Source: Bacillota bacterium
GTDB lineage: Bacteria > Bacillota > Clostridia > Lachnospirales > Lachnospiraceae
Direction: 5' to 3'
Length of the DNA stretch: 19,988 nucleotides
NCBI GenBank assembly: GCA_023393095.1
Contig: JAEWMT010000137.1
Span: forward strand, 1 to 19,988
Made by a program: the position numbers and the translations under genes. This document shows, one piece after another, positions 16,099 to 19,988 of this stretch. Numbering within the stretch: the stretch's first letter is position 1; each line of letters starts with the position of its first letter. The notes under the pieces were generated by a model that was given only the letters and a program-made list of their open reading frames with translations, ran no database searches and was not told where the DNA came from.

Positions 16099-16530
16099 AT
16101 GAAAAAATTATTGGTACTTATGATGGCACTTGTAATGACGTTGAGCCTTGCAGCTTGCACAGGAGACAATGCCGCACCTACAAAGGCTACTTCCACGCCC
16201 GCGCCTGCAGAGGCTACTCCCACACCCGTACAAGTCGAGAAAACGGAATTTACAGCAGAGCAGCAAGCCCTTGCCGGGGAATTTATGAGCATGGCAGAAG
16301 AATTTGATGCAGTCGCAGACAAGGTAAATGCAAGCCCCGAACTTTTGAGTGATGAGGAACTTGTCGCTGCTATGAATGACCTTTCCAATGAAATTATCAA
16401 GGCGGACGAATGTTTTGCCAGTCCCGAAACGCTCACACCTGAGGTTATGGGTGCCCTGACGGTAGCCATTGATGTAGGCCGCTCATTCATTGCTGAAGCA
16501 AGTGCCGCTTTAGACGAAATCGAAGAATAA
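16099..16530 (+). CDS. Small lipoprotein, helical, unknown function
   Basis: A 143-residue lipoprotein I do not recognise. Signal peptide MKKLLVLMMALVMTLSLAAC with lipobox LAAC (Cys20), then a Thr/Pro/Ala-rich tether (about 22-47, with APAEATPTP), then an acidic, probably all-helical domain (50-143). That domain is rich in Ala, Glu and Asp, with repeated SPELLSDEEL/SPETLTPEVM-like pieces. GGAGG (16087-16091) is placed seven bases before ATG. Codon use is GC-rich (55% in the line at 16201), like the kinase and LemA genes of this block and unlike the flanks. It lies divergent from the LytTR regulator and 103 bp upstream of the LemA gene, so it may be regulated by that system and anchored outside the membrane near LemA. 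Confidence 0.8.
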   Translation: MKKLLVLMMALVMTLSLAACTGDNAAPTKATSTPAPAEATPTPVQVEKTEFTAEQQALAGEFMSMAEEFDAVADKVNASPELLSDEELVAAMNDLSNEIIKADECFASPETLTPEVMGALTVAIDVGRSFIAEASAALDEIEE

Positions 16531-16575
16531 GATTCCCTGATGTTGGAGTAATCACGCATACAAGTTACAAAATGA

Positions 16576-16604
16576 GCAGACGGACAAAATCAAGGTCTGT
16601 CTGC
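16576..16604 (+). promoter_or_regulatory. Stable hairpin between the lipoprotein and LemA genes
   Basis: GCAGACGGAC (16576-16585) pairs with GTCTGTCTGC (16595-16604) with one G-U over a 9-base loop. A-rich sequence follows instead of a T-run, so it is not a normal terminator. It could be an mRNA-stability or processing element that sets different expression of the two genes. Confidence 0.4.
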
Positions 16605-16633
16605 CCATCAAAAATAAAAAAGGAGATTTTATT

Positions 16634-17164
16634 ATGCTGCCAACTTTCATCACAATCATCGTAATAGTTGCGGGTATAGTACTATGGATCATCTCCACCC
16701 AGCGCAGACTGGTGGTGCTGGATGAGAATATAAGCAATGCCATGAACCAGATAGGGGTGCAGCTTTCCAGCCGTTTTGAAGCTCTGACGGCTCTTTTGGA
16801 TCTGACAAAGGGCTATGCCAAGTACGAAAGCGAAACACTGATTGAGACAATCAAATCAAGAAGAAGCGTCATCACGGCAAAATCAATACCGGATGATGTG
16901 ATACGTCAGGAAGGGATTATTTCCGAAGCCCTTGGTAAGATTGCCATGGTAACGAAACAATACCCCGAATTAAAATCAAACCAAACGTATATCAAATCCA
17001 TGGACGCGGTGCAGACCTTTGAAAACATGATGCGCACTAGCCGCCTGATCTACAACGACAGTGTAACGAAGATGAACCGTGAAATACGAATGTTCCCGGT
17101 CTCTATGATTGCCGGGATGCTGGGCTTTCGGCAAAGAGAGTATCTTGTGGAGCCGGCTACTTAA
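16634..17164 (+). CDS. LemA family protein
   Basis: Membrane-anchored helical protein of 176 residues, close to the usual LemA length (about 185). An N-terminal helix (3-21) is followed by the LemA pattern: RLVVLDENISNAMNQIGVQL, the SRFEALTALLDLTKGYAKYE block, a middle LGKIAMVTKQYPELKSNQTY segment, and the end MNREIRMFPVSMIAGMLGF with REYLVEP. Relatives usually have RYDLIPNLV where this has RFEALTALL. AAGGAG precedes ATG by eight bases. LemA proteins are envelope-associated with an unsettled role; some adjoin TPM/HtpX-type stress proteins, none of which is visible here. It follows the small lipoprotein, probably in one transcript, and ends at an intrinsic terminator. Confidence 0.85.
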   Translation: MLPTFITIIVIVAGIVLWIISTQRRLVVLDENISNAMNQIGVQLSSRFEALTALLDLTKGYAKYESETLIETIKSRRSVITAKSIPDDVIRQEGIISEALGKIAMVTKQYPELKSNQTYIKSMDAVQTFENMMRTSRLIYNDSVTKMNREIRMFPVSMIAGMLGFRQREYLVEPAT

Positions 17165-17187
17165 TATTATATAGTAGTTTATAAAAT

Positions 17188-17213
17188 AAGCCTTGAAAGT
17201 AGTTTCAGGGCTT
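17188..17213 (+). terminator. Intrinsic terminator of the lipoprotein-LemA unit
   Basis: AAGCCTTGAAA (17188-17198) pairs with TTTCAGGGCTT (17203-17213) with one G-U and a 4-base loop, and ends in TTTT. It starts 23 bp after the LemA stop and marks the right edge of the GC-rich block. Confidence 0.7.
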
Positions 17214-17256
17214 TTGCTATGTATTTATGGAAATTGAAATATTTATGAATTTTATA

Positions 17257-17306
17257 TTGACGGGTGAACAGTTGTTAACTATAATTAGTGTTAACAATTA
17301 TTCACC
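17257..17306 (+). promoter_or_regulatory. TetR promoter with overlapping inverted-repeat operator
   Basis: TTGACG (17257-17262) and a perfect TATAAT (17280-17285) are spaced 17 bp apart. Seventeen-base inverted arms (17263-17279 and 17290-17306, 15/17 matching, beginning GGTGAA and containing TTGTTAAC) fill the spacer and the start region, separated by the 10 bp that contain the -10 box. This is the layout of an autorepressed TetR gene. Confidence 0.75.
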
Positions 17307-17329
17307 TATTTACCCAAAAGGAGAATCAA

Positions 17330-17932
17330 ATGTCGTCAAAAGATAGAATTTTAAGCGAGGCACTATCGCTTTTTTCTGTAAATGGTTATAGTAGCGTATC
17401 TGTAAGAGATATTACCAAAGCCATTGGAATACGAGAAAGTGCAATATATAAGCATTTTAAAAATAAACAAGCGATATTTGATACAATTATTCTAATATCT
17501 GCTGAGCGGATAAATTATTTTCAGCAAGAACTGATTAATACCATTGGACAGGTAGAAACGGATAATACCAAGTTTTCGATAGATATTATTCAGAAGATTT
17601 ACTATAGATTATTTTCTTTATATCTGACGGATGGGATATTATCTAAATTCCGCAAGATGATGATCATCGAACAATACAAAAGCATGGAATTAAACACCAT
17701 GTTTAAGGAGATGTTTTTGGAAAAAACATTGCGTTATCAAACCGAAGTTTTTCGGAAATTAATGGAAGAGGGTAGAATAGATGATACCGATCCTGAGATA
17801 ATGGCACTGCTCTTTTATTCACCTATCTTTGTACTTCTTTTCAGATATGATACCAATACCGAAAAATTAGATGAGGCTTATAATCTAATTGAAAAGCATA
17901 TTAAAGAATTTTTTAAATTATACCTAAAATAA
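17330..17932 (+). CDS. TetR/AcrR family transcriptional regulator
   Basis: DNA-binding repressor of 200 residues. ATG 17330 is chosen because AAAGGAGA precedes it at proper distance and the longer frame (17288) would run through the operator. The N-terminal TetR helix-turn-helix (about 5-52) is well conserved: RILSEALSLFSVNGYSSVSV, RDITKAIGIRESAIYKHFKN, KQAIFDTI. The C-terminal ligand domain (60-200) is divergent, as usual, and gives no hint of the inducer. The gene has its own promoter with a long inverted repeat, which implies autorepression. The MFS transporter starts about 100 bp downstream with no terminator between and is the likely regulated partner, a common drug-efflux arrangement. 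Confidence 0.9.
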   Translation: MSSKDRILSEALSLFSVNGYSSVSVRDITKAIGIRESAIYKHFKNKQAIFDTIILISAERINYFQQELINTIGQVETDNTKFSIDIIQKIYYRLFSLYLTDGILSKFRKMMIIEQYKSMELNTMFKEMFLEKTLRYQTEVFRKLMEEGRIDDTDPEIMALLFYSPIFVLLFRYDTNTEKLDEAYNLIEKHIKEFFKLYLK

Positions 17933-18031
17933 AAAGGGAAGCATGGAAAAAGGTTGATACTATATTGTCAAATTGTCGCTTCGTTACAGTACAATCATGA
18001 ATAAAGAAACAGTCGTATGATGGAGAAACCA

Positions 18032-19333
18032 ATGAATATTAAACAAAAAATAAAAGCTCTACGGAAACACCCACTAATTGAATTGTTAAAAAACAACAAA
18101 GGAAATCCAAGAATTTTAATTTTGATGGAGCCTCTCTGGGGTATTCCATATAACTTAATCGCACCTTTTGCTACATTATATATGTACACACAGGGGATAA
18201 CGGACATTCAAATCGGATTAATTCTGACGGTTGCAATGTTTGTTCAAGTGCTTTTTTCCTTCTTTGGAGGTATAATTACCGATAAGCTGGGGCGTAAATT
18301 TACAACCATGATGGGGGATTTCTTTGGCTGGTGTGTTGCTTGCCTGATATGGGCTATTTCAGGTAACATTTGGCTCTTTTTAATTGCAGTTTTATTTAAC
18401 AGTTTTGAGCAGATTAACCAGACGGCGTGGTATTGTTTATTAATTGAAGATGCAGATCCCAAGGATTTATTGGGAATATATACCTGGGCGAACATAGGCG
18501 GTTTGGTTGCAATCTTTTTTGCACCAATTTCGGGATTGCTGATAAATTCCTTTAGCGTGGTTCCGGTCATCCGTGTTTTATATATTGTTTTCGCTATAAA
18601 TATGTTGATTAAGGTGCTTATTACTTTTCGGCATTGTGAGGAAACCCGGCAAGGAAAGATTCGTATGGCAGAGACGAAAGATACCCCTGTTTTACAGATG
18701 TTATATGAATACAAGGATTTGATACCCAAAGTGCTAAAGAATAAAGAGATTATGAAAGTGCTTTTCGTTTCTGTGATATTATATATAACGAATCTTGTCA
18801 GTACCAACTTTTTTAGCTTGTATGTAACACAAAGACTAGCCATAGCAGATCGTTATCTAGCTTTTTTCCCTATTTTGAATGCGGCTGTAATGTTGATTTT
18901 TATGATTGGAATACAGCACCGCTTGGAATCTGTGAAATTCCTAATACCTATGTGGATTGGTCTGGTATTGTATGCTGCTTGCTCGATTCTTCTGATACTA
19001 ACTCCGATCGGTAGCATACCGTTTATTATCATATATGTCTTTGTCTTGGCGGTAGCTAGTGCCCTTGTAGTACCACGTAAAGATGCTTTGCTACAGCTAA
19101 ACATTAATCCGAAGGAGAGGGCTCGTATTAATGCATTGATTATGTCCTTTACCATTGCATTTGCCTCGCCATTTGGCTACTTTGCCGGATGGTTATCAAG
19201 TATTGACCGCCGCTTTCCATTTGTGTTTACATTTACTATTTACATCGTAGCAATCATTATCGTTGGTCGTATCCGTGATCCCGAGTTTGCAAAAGAGCAA
19301 AGTGAAGTTGATAGTTCTGACTCCATATTATAG
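18032..19333 (+). CDS. MFS transporter
   Basis: Major facilitator superfamily carrier, 433 residues from ATG 18032, which has GGAG six bases upstream; ATG 18017 or 18020 would add up to five residues. About 11-12 hydrophobic helices are visible. MFS motif A, GGIITDKLGRK, lies between helices 2 and 3 (near residues 75-85). The N-terminal tail is basic, and a charged cytoplasmic loop (about 200-245) separates the two halves. The TetR regulator directly upstream suggests efflux of a toxic compound, but the family also includes uptake carriers. A weak separate promoter may exist (TTGTCA at 17965, TACAAT at 17990, 19-bp spacer). The stop codon overlaps the convergent GNAT gene by 6 bp, with no terminator visible. 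Confidence 0.87.
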   Translation: MNIKQKIKALRKHPLIELLKNNKGNPRILILMEPLWGIPYNLIAPFATLYMYTQGITDIQIGLILTVAMFVQVLFSFFGGIITDKLGRKFTTMMGDFFGWCVACLIWAISGNIWLFLIAVLFNSFEQINQTAWYCLLIEDADPKDLLGIYTWANIGGLVAIFFAPISGLLINSFSVVPVIRVLYIVFAINMLIKVLITFRHCEETRQGKIRMAETKDTPVLQMLYEYKDLIPKVLKNKEIMKVLFVSVILYITNLVSTNFFSLYVTQRLAIADRYLAFFPILNAAVMLIFMIGIQHRLESVKFLIPMWIGLVLYAACSILLILTPIGSIPFIIIYVFVLAVASALVVPRKDALLQLNINPKERARINALIMSFTIAFASPFGYFAGWLSSIDRRFPFVFTFTIYIVAIIIVGRIRDPEFAKEQSEVDSSDSIL

Positions 19334-19777
19334 AAGTCTTTTTAAATAAATCATATCCACTAACTGTTGTCCATCTTCATACATAGGGTGGTCGTAATTG
19401 TCTACAAAAAAGTTTTTAACAATATGTGATTTTGTAAATCCGCATTTCTCGTAGAAATGAAGTATCATAGGGCAATCGCCTGTTCCAACATATAATTCGC
19501 TACCAGACTTTTTGTAAAAATCAGCAATAAATGAGATAAGATATTGTCCATATCCGTTCCGTTGATATTTAGGAACGGTAACAATATTCTTAATTTCATA
19601 AACGCCTGATTGCTCTTGTGTAACGACGCAAATCGCTTTAACATCATCATCATCACACAAGGCGAACATTTCACCACGATACAAATATTTTTCTATCATA
19701 CTTACCTGTTCATCTGCAATAAGTAGCAAATCCATATACTTTGTTTTATCACTATCAATAATTTTCACAATTTCCAT
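19328..19777 (-). CDS. GNAT family N-acetyltransferase
   Basis: Acetyl-CoA-dependent acetyltransferase of 149 residues. The GNAT fold is recognisable: beta strands at EMFALCDDDDVKAICVV and YEIKNIVTVPKYQ, motif A QRNGYGQYLI (72-81) that binds the pyrophosphate of CoA, and motif B region DCPMILHFYEKCGF, which usually carries the catalytic tyrosine. The substrate cannot be read. AGGAG precedes ATG by about nine bases, and a - strand extended -10 promoter (19816-19824) lies upstream. Its last 18 codons are duplicated as a remnant at 12333-12388. The 3' end overlaps the MFS gene by 6 bp in convergent orientation. Confidence 0.88.
   Translation of the reverse strand: MEIVKIIDSDKTKYMDLLLIADEQVSMIEKYLYRGEMFALCDDDDVKAICVVTQEQSGVYEIKNIVTVPKYQRNGYGQYLISFIADFYKKSGSELYVGTGDCPMILHFYEKCGFTKSHIVKNFFVDNYDHPMYEDGQQLVDMIYLKRLL
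19329..19384 (+). repeat. 56-bp direct repeat, right copy (left copy 12333-12388)
   Basis: Same orientation as 12333-12388 with three mismatches in 56 bp. This copy is the 3' end of the intact GNAT gene and the other is a truncated relic. The two flank about 7.0 kb. Confidence 0.85.
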
Positions 19778-19815
19778 TCGCTATATCTCCTATCCTCTGT
19801 TATGTTTATAAATTT

Positions 19816-19824
19816 ATTATACCA
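19816..19824 (-). promoter_or_regulatory. Extended -10 promoter of the GNAT gene
   Basis: On the - strand the sequence reads TGGTATAAT (19824 to 19816), a perfect extended -10 element, about 40 bp before the GNAT start. No good -35 box is found, which fits extended -10 promoters. Confidence 0.5.
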
Positions 19825-19865
19825 TTTTCTATTTCAAATAGGGGAACATACATCGTTGTAAAAAA

Positions 19866-19897
19866 TATATGTGCCACTTTATAAAGTGGCACATATA
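19866..19897. terminator. Perfect 32-bp palindrome, likely - strand terminator
   Basis: Sixteen-base perfect arms (19866-19881 and 19882-19897), containing GTGCCAC/GTGGCAC. On the - strand the hairpin is followed by TTTTTT (19865 back to 19860), so it would terminate transcription coming from the right. On the + strand no T-run follows. A group II intron begins six bases to its right. Confidence 0.65.
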
Positions 19898-19903
19898 CTC
19901 ATA

Positions 19904-19988
19904 GTGTGCCCGGTGGGCACACGTTCTAACGGGTGAAAGTCCCCAATCCGCCCGGCAGTGGGAAGGATACAGCCGAAGCCAAGGGTGT
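19904..19988 (+). mobile_element. Group II intron 5' end (class IIC-like), continues past window
   Basis: The sequence starts GTGTGCCCGGTGGGCACAC, with the conserved GUGYG intron boundary and the first domain I hairpin. GGGTGAAAGTCCC and CAAGGGTGT follow, blocks also found at matching places in the Oceanobacillus iheyensis class IIC intron (from memory). The end of domain I, the reverse transcriptase/maturase and domains V-VI lie outside the window. Class IIC introns insert next to terminator-like stem-loops, and a 32-bp palindrome ends six bases before this one. Group II assignment is firm; the class is likely. Confidence 0.75.

Noticed and set aside
16002..16559. 185-codon - strand ORF opposite the small lipoprotein gene
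   Set aside because: Ser/Ala-rich low-complexity shadow of the real lipoprotein gene, which has a signal peptide, lipobox and ribosome binding site on the + strand.
18244..18843. 199-codon - strand ORF inside the MFS gene
   Set aside because: Antisense shadow of membrane-helix codons; no start signal and no recognisable family.

Overview
The window is AT-rich DNA (about 35% GC by eye) with strong AGGAGG-type ribosome binding sites, TTGACA/TATAAT promoters and intrinsic terminators. Gene content (RlmD with an Fe-S cysteine set, OmpR-type regulator/kinase next to an FtsX-type ABC exporter, GHKL/LytTR two-component pair) points to a Clostridia-class Firmicute, most likely Lachnospiraceae. The genus is inference. 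No tRNA, rRNA or CRISPR array was seen.

Layout. 1-834: 3' part of an ABC-2 permease gene that enters from the left and looks frameshifted near its end. 882-1722: strong promoter and a CPBP (CAAX-type) membrane protease. 1782-3506 (-): a lipoprotein of two tandem esterase-like domains, the first without its catalytic serine. 4015-5481: rlmD. 5940-12178: a membrane alpha/beta hydrolase, then an OmpR-type response regulator, a one-helix histidine kinase, an ABC ATPase and an 805-residue FtsX-family permease. This set is typical of antimicrobial-peptide or envelope-stress sensing and export modules. A strong terminator follows. 12333-12925: gene remnants, namely the tail of a GNAT gene and a frameshifted ATP-grasp gene. 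12926-13786: an Aes-type esterase. 13885-17164: a distinctly GC-richer block (about 50% in sampled lines) with a GHKL kinase and LytTR regulator (-), and divergently a small lipoprotein and a LemA protein (+). Intrinsic terminators bound it on both sides. 17330-19333: a TetR regulator with a fine inverted-repeat operator on its own promoter, then an MFS transporter. 19328-19777 (-): a GNAT acetyltransferase. 19904 to the end: the 5' end of a group II intron that resembles class IIC, next to a 32-bp palindrome.

Functional reading. Three regulatory modules lie close together: RR-HK-ABC-FtsX, LytTR/GHKL with lipoprotein and LemA, and TetR-MFS. All plausibly deal with envelope or toxic-compound stress. 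A 56-bp direct repeat (12333-12388 and 19329-19384, 53/56 identical) flanks about 7 kb holding the esterase, the GC-rich block and TetR-MFS. With the gene debris at its left end, this marks an accessory, recombining segment. The least explained parts are the GC-rich signalling/LemA block, the tandem esterase lipoprotein with a dead domain, and the intron beside the palindrome.
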